From positions 1 through 23,297 of the forward strand of contig CAMPIO010000054.1 of NCBI GenBank assembly GCA_946886405.1: a stretch of 23,297 nt of DNA. The letters are read 5' to 3'. Positions 7,310 to 18,847 of the stretch are shown piece by piece. Each line of letters opens with the position of its first letter. Positions within the stretch are counted from its first letter, which is position 1. A program made the translations under genes and the position numbers. Below the pieces are notes generated by a model, which was not told the origin of the DNA, ran no database searches, and saw only the letters and a list, made by a program, of their open reading frames with translations. This DNA comes from an uncultured Pseudoxanthomonas sp. Its GTDB lineage: Bacteria; Pseudomonadota; Gammaproteobacteria; Xanthomonadales; Xanthomonadaceae.

Positions 7310-8024
7310 CATCGAGCGCGCGGCCACGGCTTTGCCTGTTGCCCGGCCTCGATGGCACAGGTCGCCTGTACGCGCCGCTCATTGCCGCATTGGCGGATGT
7401 CGCCGACGTCGATGTGTTGGCATACGACAGCGGGCACTTCGAGAGTTGCGTCGCGCTGGCCGATGCGCTCGAACCCGCGTTGATGCGTCATGGCCCCGTG
7501 GTGCTGGTGGCCGAGTCTTTCGCAGGTCCCTTGGGCGTGCTGCTGGCGCATCGTCACCCAGCGCGCGTGCGCGCCCTCGTCATGGCGGCGACCTTTGTCC
7601 ATGCCCCGTTGCCGATGAGCTGGATGGCCGCGCAGCTTCTGCAACGACTGCCGATGGTCGCACCGCCGGTGTTCGCGTTGGAGCGATGGCTGGCAGGCAG
7701 CGGCTTGCCGCCGCCGTTGCGGGTGGAGTTCGAAACGATCCTGGCGTCACTGCCGATCGGTGTGCTCAGGGAAAGGGCGCTGGCAGCGCTGCGTGTGGAT
7801 GTACGCCATGAACTCGCTGGTCTTCGCGTTCCACTGCTGTACCTGCGGGCCCGGCAGGACAGGCTCATCTGGCGTCATGCGGGACGCGAAATCCTGCGCT
7901 TCGCGCGGCATGCCGATCATGTCGTGATCGACGCTCCGCATTCCTATTCCAGATGGCGCCGACATCGGCAGCCGCGGAGATCCAGCGCTTTCTCGGCCAG
8001 CTTGACCGCGACGTGTCAGTCTGA
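7303..8024 (+). CDS. Alpha/beta hydrolase with an apparent C-terminal frameshift
   Basis: An alpha/beta-fold hydrolase of unknown substrate. The oxyanion-side motif LPGLDGTG is at residues 13-20, the nucleophile Ser72 in VLVAESFAGP, the acid probably Asp186 in LRARQDRLI, and the base His213 in VIDAPH. Right after His213 the frame changes. As written the frame runs on to 8181 with an Arg/Ser-rich, non-family tail lying over the convergent MFS gene. Adding one T near 7942 restores a family-like tail (FLFQMAP, then EIQRFLGQL) and a stop at 8022-8024, giving 240 residues. The end given here assumes this correction. The start is GTG at 7303 or 7306, overlapping the DUF2058 stop. It could be a sequencing error or a true recent mutation; the triad itself is intact. 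Confidence 0.78.
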
Positions 8025-9257
8025 GCGTGCGGGGGCGCGCACCAGCCAGCGCCAGACGATGAAGGCAGCGACCAGTGCGATGAAGGAAGAGGCGAGGAAT
8101 GCGGTCTCGCCGCCGAAGCGCCACAGTTGGCCCGCGAGCAGCGCGCCGATCACGCCGCCGACGCCGGACGACAGACCATAGAAAACACCTTGGCCGTGTC
8201 CATTCATGCGGCCGGGGAAGAAGCGCACCAGCAACTGCATCGCCGCCGCGAAGAAGGCGCCGAAATTGAGCGCATGCGTCAGCTGCGCGAGCACCATCAC
8301 CGGCGTGTTGTCGGGGAACAGCGCCGTGACCAGCCAGCGGACCGAGGCGCTCAGCAACGCCAGCATCAGGACCCGGCCGGCATCCCAGCGCCGGAAGATG
8401 CGGCTGGACAGGAAGAACACGCCGATCTCCGCCAGCACGCCCACGGTCCACAGCACGCCCTGCGTGGCGGTCGGATAACCGTGTTCGGACAGGTAGATCG
8501 AGAAGAATGTGTAGAACGGACCGAACGAGACCTGGGCGAGGAAGGCGGCGACGAAGAAGGCGATCACCCGGGGCTGCCGCAGCCGCGCGCGGAAGCTGTC
8601 GTCGGCATCGTGCGCCTTCGGGCCGGGGTCGTGTGCGTACCGGTTGATGAGCGCGGAGCCCAGTACACCCGCCAGCACGGGCAGCATCAGCCACGGCAGC
8701 GCACCGACGCCGAGTCGGCGCTCGTCGATCAGCCAACCGAACGACGCCACCACGACGATGAAACCGATCGAACCCCACACGCGGATCAGGCCGTAGCGAT
8801 CGCTGCGTGCACCGAGGTGCGACATCGTGATCGACTCGAACTGCGGCATCACGGCGTTGTAGGTGAAGCAGAAGCCCAGCATCACCGCGAACAGGCCGCC
8901 GTGCTCCAGCGGAAGGAGGAACAGCGCGAAACTGCCCAATGCCATCGCGCACCCCAGGTGAAGCCAGCGGATCGGGTGCGATGCGCGGGCGGCCAGGGTG
9001 GTCCACAGGCTTGGCGATACGATCCGCGTGGCATACCACAGGCTCATCAACACGCTGATGGCGGCGACGCCCAGACCACGCGACTCGAGGTACAGGCTCC
9101 AATACGGCGTGAACGCACCCAGCGTCGCGTAATAGAAAAAATAGAAGCTGGACAGGCGCGCGGCGGGATAGGCGGTGCTGGTCGCGGTGCTGTCGGGCGT
9201 TGTCACGTCCGCCTCTGCCATGACGGGGCAGGCGGGGGCGCATCGTGGGGCGGGCAT
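8016..9257 (-). CDS. MFS transporter, phenylpropionate/HcaT-like family
   Basis: A secondary transporter of up to 413 residues with roughly 12 hydrophobic segments. It resembles the MFS_1-like/PPP (phenylpropionate permease) group: the start region RLSSFYFFYYATLGAFTPYW and the following LESRGLGVAAISVLMSLWYA with TRIVSPSLWTTLA are characteristic. The short loop GVIGALLAGQLWRFGG and the final helix IALVAAFIVWRWLVRA are also typical. The substrate cannot be assigned; family names based on E. coli HcaT should not be taken literally. The start is uncertain: ATG at 9257, or at 9221 (MAEADVTT), and neither has a good ribosome site. It converges with the hydrolase gene and overlaps its restored end by nine bases. 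It lies downstream of metH in the same direction, so read-through from the methionine operon is possible. Confidence 0.86.
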   Translation of the reverse strand: MPAPRCAPACPVMAEADVTTPDSTATSTAYPAARLSSFYFFYYATLGAFTPYWSLYLESRGLGVAAISVLMSLWYATRIVSPSLWTTLAARASHPIRWLHLGCAMALGSFALFLLPLEHGGLFAVMLGFCFTYNAVMPQFESITMSHLGARSDRYGLIRVWGSIGFIVVVASFGWLIDERRLGVGALPWLMLPVLAGVLGSALINRYAHDPGPKAHDADDSFRARLRQPRVIAFFVAAFLAQVSFGPFYTFFSIYLSEHGYPTATQGVLWTVGVLAEIGVFFLSSRIFRRWDAGRVLMLALLSASVRWLVTALFPDNTPVMVLAQLTHALNFGAFFAAAMQLLVRFFPGRMNGHGQGVFYGLSSGVGGVIGALLAGQLWRFGGETAFLASSFIALVAAFIVWRWLVRAPARSD

Positions 9258-9296
9258 CGAGGGAACATGGTCACGCGATCGCGGACGTGGTGCCGC

Positions 9297-9302
9297 ATTC
9301 TA
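9297..9302 (-). promoter_or_regulatory. Candidate -10 element of the MFS gene
   Basis: On the minus strand TAGAAT lies in the 92-base gap between metH and the MFS gene. A start near 9290 would leave a leader of about 33 bases to the ATG at 9257. No good -35 hexamer is seen at 16-18 bases. If real, it would uncouple the transporter from the methionine operon. Confidence 0.35.
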
Positions 9303-9349
9303 TCGGAGTACCGGCGCCGGCAGCCCGGCCGACGCCTGTGCTGCCGGTT

Positions 9350-12033
<2,684 letters not shown>

Positions 12034-12037
<4 letters not shown>

Positions 12038-13122
12038 GCCGCCTGCTCCAGTGCGCCGGCGGGCAGCCGGCGCGGAGGAATGCCGGCCATGGCTTCCGCG
12101 ATGGCGCGGATATGCGGCGGGGTGGTGCCGCAGCAACCGCCTACCAGATTGAGCAGCCCGGCCTGCGCGAACTCCTTCAGCGTGGTCGCCATTTCATCGG
12201 GCGTTTCTTCGTACTCGCCGAAGGCATTCGGCAAGCCGGCATTCGGGTGTGCGCTGACGTAGGCGTCGGCGACGTTAGCCAACGTCTCGACGTGTTCGCG
12301 CAGGTCCCTCGCGCCCAGCGCGCAGTTGAGCCCGATGGACAGGGGACGACTGTGCGCGACGGAGGCGTAGAACGCTTCGGCGGTCTGGCCGGACAACGTC
12401 CGGCCCGAGGCGTCGGTGATGGTGCCGGAGATCATCACCGGCAGCCGGCCACCGCGGGCGTCGAAGACCTCCTCGATCGCATACAGCGCCGCCTTGGCGT
12501 TGAGCGTATCGAAGATGGTTTCCACCATCAGCGTGTCGGCGCCGCCGTCGATCAGGCCTTCGATGGCTTCGCGATATGTGGCCCGCAATTCATCGAAGTG
12601 GGTGTTGCGGAAGCCAGGGTCGTTGACGTCGGGGCTGATGGATGCGGTGCGGCTGGTCGGACCCAGTACGCCGATGACGAAGCGCGGCTTGGCCGGCGTG
12701 GTCGCCTCGATGGCGTCGCAGCACTGGCGCGCAACCTGCGCGCCGGCCTTGTTCAATTCGTACACCAGGTGTTCGAGATGGTAGTCGGCCTGGCTGATCG
12801 AGGTGGCATTGAACGTGTTGGTTTCGATCAGGTCGGCGCCCGCTTCGAGGTAGGCCGTGTGCACGCCGGCGATCACTTCCGGCCGGGTCAGCAGCAGCAG
12901 GTCGTTGTTGCCCTTGAGGTCGTGGTCGCAGCCGGGGCCATGTTCATGGGGATGCGCGGCATCGCAGCCGGCGGCGAAACGCTGGCCGCGGTAATCGGCT
13001 TCCTGCAGGCCGTGGCGCTGGATCATGGTGCCCATGGCGCCGTCGATGATCAGGATGCGCTGCTCCAGCGCTTCGGCGAGAAGACGGGCGCGCGTGGGGT
13101 TCAACCAGGGAAGGGACATCAT
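12034..13122 (-). CDS. metH: Methionine synthase, homocysteine S-methyltransferase part
   Basis: A 362-residue separate homocysteine-binding domain equal to the first 350 residues of E. coli MetH. The zinc ligands are Cys267 ([11 protein letters not shown]) and Cys330/Cys331 (GGCCGTTP). Other conserved stretches are [41 protein letters not shown] and [15 protein letters not shown]. Compared with E. coli there is an extra His/Cys-rich segment at residues 53-67. The gene ends at the natural domain border after the helix AIAEAMAG, so the protein is complete as a domain. The start at 13122 overlaps the upstream ArsR-methyltransferase stop as ATGA; the next codon is also ATG (13119). It must work in trans with the downstream protein. 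Confidence 0.95.
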
Positions 13123-14048
13123 GGCTTCACTGCCGTAAGGGAAAGGACCTCGAAATGAGGCGGGCGACGCTCGCGGGTGACGGTCTCGGCGTTGGCGATA
13201 TCCAACCCCGCCTTCTCGGCGAACTTGCGCAGTTCCTTCTCCGAAAAGCCGAGGTTGACGTGCCCGTAGGCATCGACGACCGATTTGTGTTCGTGCTTGC
13301 CCAGGCTGCTGAGCAGCAGGCGACCACCGCGACGCAGTACGCGGGCCGCCTCGGCCACGGCCTGCGACGGTTTGGCGGAATAGGTGAGCGCGTGCATCAG
13401 CACGACCAGGTCGAAGCTGCCGTCCTTGAACGGCAGCGCGTGCATGTCGCCTTCGCGCACCTCCACGTTCGGGAAGCGGCGCAGGCGCTCGCCAGCGGCG
13501 GCGACCACGCGCGTGCTGGTGTCGATGCAGACATAGCGCTTGGCGTGCGGGGAGAGCAGTTCGGCCAGCACGCCATCGCCGGAGGCGATGTCGAGCACGT
13601 CGCCGGTTTCCAGCAGGGGCAGGGCGGTGCGGGCCAATGCTTCCCAGGTACGGCCCGGAGAATAGTGGCGTTCCATGTCGCCGGCGACGCTGTCGGCCCA
13701 GTTCTGGTCGGCAGCACGGTTCGCCAGCACGGCGGCGACGCGCTCGGCATCCTGGCGCAGCAACGGATCGTCACTGCCGTCGCGCAGGCTGCGCCACAGC
13801 TCGCGCTGCACGGTGTCCAGGTTGTCCTCGTCGAACCGGTAATACGCCGACACGCCGGCGCGCCGATCACGTGCCAGGCCGGCTTCTTTCAGCTTCGCCA
13901 GGTGGGTCGATACACGTGGCTGTGCCAGTTGGGTGATCGCCGACAGCTCGGCCACGGTCAGCTCTTCACGCGCCAGCAGCGCCAGCAGGCGCACCCGGGT
14001 AGCGTCGGCGAACACTTTCAGCCGGGTCGACCAGGCCTCCAGATCCAT
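13119..14048 (-). CDS. ArsR-type regulator fused to a SAM-dependent methyltransferase domain
   Basis: A 309-residue fusion. Residues about 5-85 form an ArsR winged helix ([58 protein letters not shown]). The ELCVCDL-type metal-binding cysteines are absent and the only cysteine I find is near 173, so metal sensing is unlikely. Residues about 145-309 are a class I methyltransferase fold: motif [11 protein letters not shown] (151-160), an acidic strand end [25 protein letters not shown] and [10 protein letters not shown]. It leads the metH operon, overlapping it by four bases, and has a large dyad in its promoter. This makes a SAM or S-adenosylhomocysteine sensing, SahR-like control of methionine synthesis plausible. 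Whether the domain methylates anything or only binds ligand is unknown. Confidence 0.9.
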   Translation of the reverse strand: MDLEAWSTRLKVFADATRVRLLALLAREELTVAELSAITQLAQPRVSTHLAKLKEAGLARDRRAGVSAYYRFDEDNLDTVQRELWRSLRDGSDDPLLRQDAERVAAVLANRAADQNWADSVAGDMERHYSPGRTWEALARTALPLLETGDVLDIASGDGVLAELLSPHAKRYVCIDTSTRVVAAAGERLRRFPNVEVREGDMHALPFKDGSFDLVVLMHALTYSAKPSQAVAEAARVLRRGGRLLLSSLGKHEHKSVVDAYGHVNLGFSEKELRKFAEKAGLDIANAETVTRERRPPHFEVLSLTAVKP

Positions 14049-14080
14049 AAATATCTTCCTATCGCGATATAGAGATATTT
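14049..14080 (-). promoter_or_regulatory. Nested dyad operator before the ArsR-metH operon
   Basis: The outer arms AAATATCT (14049-14056) and AGATATTT (14073-14080) and the inner palindrome TATCGCGATA (14060-14069) share exactly one centre, 14064.5. ArsR-family dimers bind such AT-rich dyads. It starts directly next to the ATG at 14048, so it lies in the leader or promoter of the operon. Autoregulation by the ArsR-methyltransferase protein is the simplest reading; this is inference. Confidence 0.65.
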
Positions 14081-14100
14081 TGACGAGTGGCCCCGGTCGC

Positions 14101-14106
14101 GGTCAA
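14101..14106 (-). promoter_or_regulatory. Candidate -35 element of the ArsR-metH operon
   Basis: TTGACC on the minus strand (14106 to 14101) is a fair -35 hexamer. The best -10 is unclear: AT-rich sequence follows from 14083 inwards and merges with the dyad operator. If the promoter is correct, bound regulator would cover the -10 and start region. Confidence 0.35.
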
Positions 14107-14173
14107 CCCGTGGCATACGCCCACGGATGGTCGCGGGTTACAATTGGTATCTAACTTTGGCCGAGGGGTACCC

Positions 14174-15322
<1,149 letters not shown>

Positions 15323-15341
15323 GTCCTGCACCGGTCGGAAA

Positions 15342-15367
15342 AGAGCGCCGCCGCAAGGCGGCGTTCT
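15342..15367 (+). terminator. Hairpin after the acyl-CoA dehydrogenase gene
   Basis: AGAGCGCCGCC and GGCGGCGTTCT pair over 11 bp (one G-T) around a GCAA tetraloop, 20 bases after the stop codon. The tail CCGTTCTGG is poor in T, so termination may be partial. Confidence 0.5.
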
Positions 15368-15448
15368 CCGTTCTGGGACAGAGCATGCGCGACCCCCGTC
15401 TTTGGTCATGGGACCCCGGGGTCGGCGGTCCGCTAGAGTGGCCTGATG

Positions 15449-15469
15449 CGGGGGTCTGTCCCCCGTTTT
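15449..15469 (+). terminator. Short GC hairpin plus T-run in the DUF885 gene leader
   Basis: CGGGGG (15449-15454) and CCCCCG (15460-15465) form a 6-bp G-C stem with loop TCTGT, followed at once by TTTT. It has the form of an intrinsic terminator, yet ends only 16 bases before the DUF885 start codon and just ahead of its GGAG ribosome site (15476-15479). It may terminate read-through from the dehydrogenase gene or act as an attenuator. Confidence 0.45.
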
Positions 15470-15485
15470 CCTCCTGGAGACCTCG

Positions 15486-17366
15486 ATGCGTAAAACCCTG
15501 ATCGTCTGTGCCCTCTCGCTGGCCCTCGCCGCCTGCGACAAAGGGAACGCCCCCGCCGCTGGCACCGCGGCGGAAGCGGCAACCCCGGCGGCCTCCGCCA
15601 CCGACATCGCCGCCGAGAGCAAGCGGCTGAACGAGTGGTTCGAGAAGAAATACGAGGAACAGTTGAAGTTCAGCCCCATCCAGCTGACCTTCCAGGGGCG
15701 CAAGGACCTCTACGACCAGGTCGACGACATGTCGGAGAAGGCGCAGCGCGACCAGGTCGCGTGGCAGAAGGCCAGCGTCGAAGAGATGGAGAAGACGTTC
15801 GACTACGCCAAGCTCGACGACGAGACCAAGTTCTCCTACGACCTGTGGAAGCTGCAGTACGAAAATGCACGCGACGGCCTGCCGTTCCTGTTGGATGGCT
15901 ATGCATTCGACCAGATGAACGGCGCCCAGGGCTTCTGGCCGACGTTCCTGATCAGCTTCCACAAAGTCGACGAGGAATCGGACTACACCGCCTACATCAC
16001 GCGTCTCAAGGCGACGCAGCGCGCCTTCGACCAGTTGCTCGAGCGCGCGCGCGCGTCAGCGGCGGAAGGTGTCCGCCCACCCAAGTTCGCTTATGAAGGC
16101 GTGATCGACCAGGCGAAGAAGGTCGTTGCGGGTGCACCGTTCTCCGCAGGCAAGGATTCAGCCATCTGGGCCGATGCTCAGGCCAAGGCCGATGCGCTGG
16201 TCAAGGCGGGCAAGATCGATGCGGCGCGCGCGACCGCGCTGAAGGATGAAGCACGCAAGGCGCTGCTGGAGCAGTTCAAGCCGGCCTACGATGGCGTGAT
16301 CGCATGGAGCGAAGAGGAACTGCCGAAGGCGGCCTTCAATGCGACCGGCGTAGGCACGACGCACAAGAACGGCAAGGCATACTACGAGTACCAGCTGCGT
16401 CAGATGACCACCACCGGCATGACCGCCGAGGACATCCATGCGCTGGGCCTGAAGGAAGTCGAGCGCATCAAGGGCGAGATGACCGCGCTGAAGGACAAGG
16501 TCGGCTTCAAGGGCGACCTGGACGCATTCTTCGAGTTCATCGACAACGATCCGCAGTTCACGTATCCGAACACCGATGCAGGCCGCCAGGCCTATATCGA
16601 CGATGCCACGCGTGCCATCGACAACATCAAGAAGGTGCTGCCGCAGTACTTCGGGCTGCTGCCGAAGGCGGATCTGGTCGTCAAGCGCGTGGAACCGTTC
16701 CGCGAGCAGGACGGCGCCGCGCAACATTACTATCCGGGCACGCCGGATGGCTCCCGTCCGGGCGTGTATTACGCGCATCTGTCCGACATGAACGCCATGC
16801 CGAAGCCGGAGCTGGAGGTCATCGCGTACCACGAGGGCCTGCCGGGCCACCACATGCAGATCGCCATTGCGCAGGAACTGACCGGCGTGCCGAAATTCCG
16901 CACCCAGTACAACGTCACCGCCTATGCGGAAGGCTGGGGCCTGTATTCGGAGTGGCTGGCGAAGGAAATGCCGGGCACGTATCAGGACCCGTACTCGGAG
17001 TTCGGTCGCCTGAGTTCCGAAATGTGGCGCGCGATCCGCCTGGTGGTGGATACCGGTCTGCATGCGAAGGGCTGGACGGAGCAGCAGGCGGTGGAGTACT
17101 TCGATGCCAACAGTGCGGTGCCGCGCGCGGCGATCGAGTCGGAGGTGAAGCGCTATCTGATCATGCCGGGCCAGGCCACGGCCTACAAGATCGGCATGAT
17201 CAAGATCCAGGAGCTGCGCAAGAAAGCGGAAACCGAGCTGGGCGACACGTTCGACATCAAGGGCTTCCACGACACCGTGCTGGGTGGCGGTGCATTGCCG
17301 CTGACCTTGCTGGAACGTCGCGTGGACCAGTGGATCGCGAAGCAGAAGGCGGCCAAGCCGGCCTGA
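15486..17366 (+). CDS. DUF885 family lipoprotein, putative metallopeptidase
   Basis: A 626-residue exported protein. Residues 1-17 are a lipoprotein signal with lipobox ALAAC and acceptor Cys17, then a low-complexity Ala/Pro linker to about residue 40. The DUF885 domain fills the rest. The motif HEGLPGHHMQ (His449, Glu450, His455, His456) and the downstream glutamate in AYAEGWGLYSEWLA look like a zinc-binding catalytic site, so peptidase or other metal-dependent hydrolase activity is likely though not shown for most members. Further family motifs are NDPQFTYPNTD, VYYAHLSDMNAM and ATAYKIGMIKIQELR. The start has GGAG six bases upstream. A perfect terminator follows 24 bases after the stop, so it forms its own unit. 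Confidence 0.93.
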   Translation: MRKTLIVCALSLALAACDKGNAPAAGTAAEAATPAASATDIAAESKRLNEWFEKKYEEQLKFSPIQLTFQGRKDLYDQVDDMSEKAQRDQVAWQKASVEEMEKTFDYAKLDDETKFSYDLWKLQYENARDGLPFLLDGYAFDQMNGAQGFWPTFLISFHKVDEESDYTAYITRLKATQRAFDQLLERARASAAEGVRPPKFAYEGVIDQAKKVVAGAPFSAGKDSAIWADAQAKADALVKAGKIDAARATALKDEARKALLEQFKPAYDGVIAWSEEELPKAAFNATGVGTTHKNGKAYYEYQLRQMTTTGMTAEDIHALGLKEVERIKGEMTALKDKVGFKGDLDAFFEFIDNDPQFTYPNTDAGRQAYIDDATRAIDNIKKVLPQYFGLLPKADLVVKRVEPFREQDGAAQHYYPGTPDGSRPGVYYAHLSDMNAMPKPELEVIAYHEGLPGHHMQIAIAQELTGVPKFRTQYNVTAYAEGWGLYSEWLAKEMPGTYQDPYSEFGRLSSEMWRAIRLVVDTGLHAKGWTEQQAVEYFDANSAVPRAAIESEVKRYLIMPGQATAYKIGMIKIQELRKKAETELGDTFDIKGFHDTVLGGGALPLTLLERRVDQWIAKQKAAKPA

Positions 17367-17390
17367 TCGTCGATCCTCCGGTGATACCGA

Positions 17391-17425
17391 GAACCCCGGC
17401 TTCGTGCCGGGGTTCTTGTTTTTCT
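17391..17425 (+). terminator. Intrinsic terminator after the DUF885 gene
   Basis: GAACCCCGGC (17391-17400) and GCCGGGGTTC (17406-17415) form a perfect 10-bp stem with loop TTCGT, followed by TTGTTTTTCT. This is a strong rho-independent terminator for the plus strand. The convergent quinone reductase gene ends three bases further on; for its message the tail is not T-rich. Confidence 0.9.
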
Positions 17426-17427
17426 GC

Positions 17428-18330
17428 TCAGTGCGCCTTGGTCAGCAGGTCGAGGTTCGCCGGCAGCCATGCATCCAGCGCGGTCGGCGACCGGCCGGTG
17501 AGCTGGCGATAGTCGTCCGTGACCTCACCGAGATCGCCGGCGGCGATCGCGGCATCGAACGAGGCGAACACCTCCGCCAGGACCGGGGGAAAGCCATGCG
17601 CGCGCAAACCTTCGATGTGCTGCTCGGGCGTGATGTCGACCACGGACAGCGGTTTGCCGGTCAATGCGGTCACGCGGGCGGCGATGTCGCGGGCGGCGTA
17701 CGCCTGCGTGCCCGTGAGCGTGAGGACACGGTTCGCCGCCCCGTCGGATGCCAGCGCTTGGGCAGCGGCAAGGGCCAGATCGTCGCGCGCGATGTAGGCG
17801 ATGCGGCCTTCGCCTGCCGCCGACGCCCATTCGCCTGATCCCAGTGCGGCCGGCAGGGAATAGGCCAGGTTCTCGAAGTACCAGGCATTGCGCAGAACCG
17901 TCCATGCGAGAGACGACGCAGCCAGCGCCTGTTCGGTGCCCCAGTGGTCGGGGGCGAACGACACGTGCGACGTTTCAGCGGATGGCAGCGAGGTGTAGAC
18001 GACGTGGCCCACGCCAGCTTCGACCGCCGCCTTCACGGCGTTGCGGTGTTGGGCGAGGCGCTTGCCCGGCTCCATCAGCGCGTCCGTGCTGACCAGCAAC
18101 AGCCGGTCGGCCCCGGCGAAGGCGGAGGACAGCGTGGATGGCTGGTCGAAATCGGCGGCACGCACGGTGACGCCACGTGCGGCCAGGTCCGCCAGTCCTT
18201 CGGGCGAGCGACTGGTCACGATGAGGCGCTCGGCGGGAATTTGCAGGGTGTCGAGCAGATGGTGGACGACGGCGCCGCCGAGCCGCCCGGAGGCGCCGGT
18301 GACCAGCAGGGTGGAGGTGGGGGTATTCAT
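17428..18330 (-). CDS. NmrA/SDR-type NAD(P)H:quinone oxidoreductase, QorB-like
   Basis: A 300-residue atypical short-chain dehydrogenase of the NmrA group. The N-terminal dinucleotide motif is LLVTGASGRLGGAVVHHLL (GASGRLG at 12-18). VRAADFDQPSTLSSAFAGAD follows, then HRNAVKAAVEAGVGHVVYTS, the order of E. coli YtfG/QorB. NADPH-dependent two-electron reduction of quinones is the known role of that enzyme. The best support is context: the gene is divergent from an HxlR-type regulator, exactly as ytfG is beside ytfH in E. coli and qorB beside qorR in Corynebacterium. The ATG at 18330 is the first codon of the conserved part. It probably needs relief of repression by the HxlR protein under electrophile or redox stress. 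Confidence 0.88.
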   Translation of the reverse strand: MNTPTSTLLVTGASGRLGGAVVHHLLDTLQIPAERLIVTSRSPEGLADLAARGVTVRAADFDQPSTLSSAFAGADRLLLVSTDALMEPGKRLAQHRNAVKAAVEAGVGHVVYTSLPSAETSHVSFAPDHWGTEQALAASSLAWTVLRNAWYFENLAYSLPAALGSGEWASAAGEGRIAYIARDDLALAAAQALASDGAANRVLTLTGTQAYAARDIAARVTALTGKPLSVVDITPEQHIEGLRAHGFPPVLAEVFASFDAAIAAGDLGEVTDDYRQLTGRSPTALDAWLPANLDLLTKAH

Positions 18331-18343
18331 GGCGGCTCCTGTG

Positions 18344-18372
18344 TTGGTAACGGAAAGGTCATTAGTTACGAT
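18344..18372 (+). promoter_or_regulatory. Candidate promoter of the hxlR-type gene
   Basis: TTGGTA (18344-18349) and TACGAT (18367-18372) are 17 bases apart on the plus strand. Transcription would start near 18379 and leave a leader of about 80 bases that contains the palindrome at 18422-18439. On the minus strand TTGTGG (18400 to 18395) with TACCAT (18378 to 18373), 16 bases apart, is a weaker candidate for the quinone reductase gene. Confidence 0.45.
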
Positions 18373-18414
18373 ATGGTATTAATAGCTGCCGCGCCCACAA
18401 GCAGGGAGCCAGAA

Positions 18415-18439
18415 GTAACCCGGTTACCGCACGGTAACC
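18415..18439. promoter_or_regulatory. Operator-like cluster of GTAACC half-sites
   Basis: GGTTACCG (18422-18429) and CGGTAACC (18432-18439) form a perfect 16-base dyad around CA. A further GTAACC at 18415-18420 pairs with the first arm around one base. A fourth half-site, GGTAACGG, lies at 18346-18353. Three ordered half-sites in a divergent gap of 127 bases strongly suggest the binding site of the adjacent HxlR-type regulator. Confidence 0.65.
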
Positions 18440-18457
18440 CTGCGCCGGATATCGACC

Positions 18458-18841
18458 ATGACGTTGCACCGCCAATCCCTGATCCTCACCGAGAACTGCC
18501 CCATCCGCGATGTGCTGGACCGGCTCGGAGATCGCTGGACGGTGCTGGTGCTGCACGAGTTGGCGGGCGGCACGTTGCGCTTCTCCGAAGTACGCAAACG
18601 CATCGCGGACATTTCACCGCGGATGCTGGCGCAGACGCTGCGTCAGCTTGAGCAGGATGGTCTGGTGCGGCGCGAGGTCTTTCCCACCGTGCCGCCGCGC
18701 GTGGACTACACGCTGACGTCGCTTGGCATGTCGTTCTTCGAGCGGGTGGAAATGCTGGCGCAATGGGCATCGGACCATCACGACGAAGTCCGCGCGGCAC
18801 GCAGGGCGTACATCGCGCCAGCGGCCAACGCGCCCAAGTGA
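18458..18841 (+). CDS. HxlR/MarR-DUF24 family redox-type regulator (YtfH/QorR-like)
   Basis: A 127-residue winged helix-turn-helix regulator. The family opening is [20 protein letters not shown] with Cys14, the N-terminal cysteine used by several DUF24 proteins (YodB, HypR, QorR) to sense quinones, aldehydes or disulfide stress. The recognition region is [20 protein letters not shown], followed by the wing [12 protein letters not shown] and a dimerisation helix [19 protein letters not shown]. Because Cys14 is the only cysteine visible, control would need thiol alkylation or an inter-subunit disulfide. It is divergent from the QorB-like gene, its likely target. A bidirectional terminator follows directly. 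Confidence 0.92.
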   Translation: MTLHRQSLILTENCPIRDVLDRLGDRWTVLVLHELAGGTLRFSEVRKRIADISPRMLAQTLRQLEQDGLVRREVFPTVPPRVDYTLTSLGMSFFERVEMLAQWASDHHDEVRAARRAYIAPAANAPK

Positions 18842-18847
18842 ACGCCC

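Noticed and set aside
8025..8181. C-terminal extension of the hydrolase to 8181 as a real domain
   Set aside because: The residues are Arg/Ser-rich without pattern and overlap the opposite MFS coding sequence by more than 150 bases; the frame-corrected end gives a family-like tail instead.
9311..9347. Hairpin CCGGCAG/CTGCCGG after metH as a terminator
   Set aside because: The stem is only 7 bp with a 17-base loop, and there is no T-run on the minus strand. Support is too weak to call a terminator.
14049..14173. SAM, SAH or cobalamin riboswitch upstream of the methionine operon
   Set aside because: The start codon of the first gene directly adjoins the dyad, and there is no room or sequence for a riboswitch aptamer; a protein operator explains the region better.
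15412..15423. 12-base palindrome GACCCCGGGGTC
   Set aside because: It is symmetric, but short GC palindromes are common at this base composition, and it sits in a C/G-run-rich leader without a nearby promoter match that it would control.
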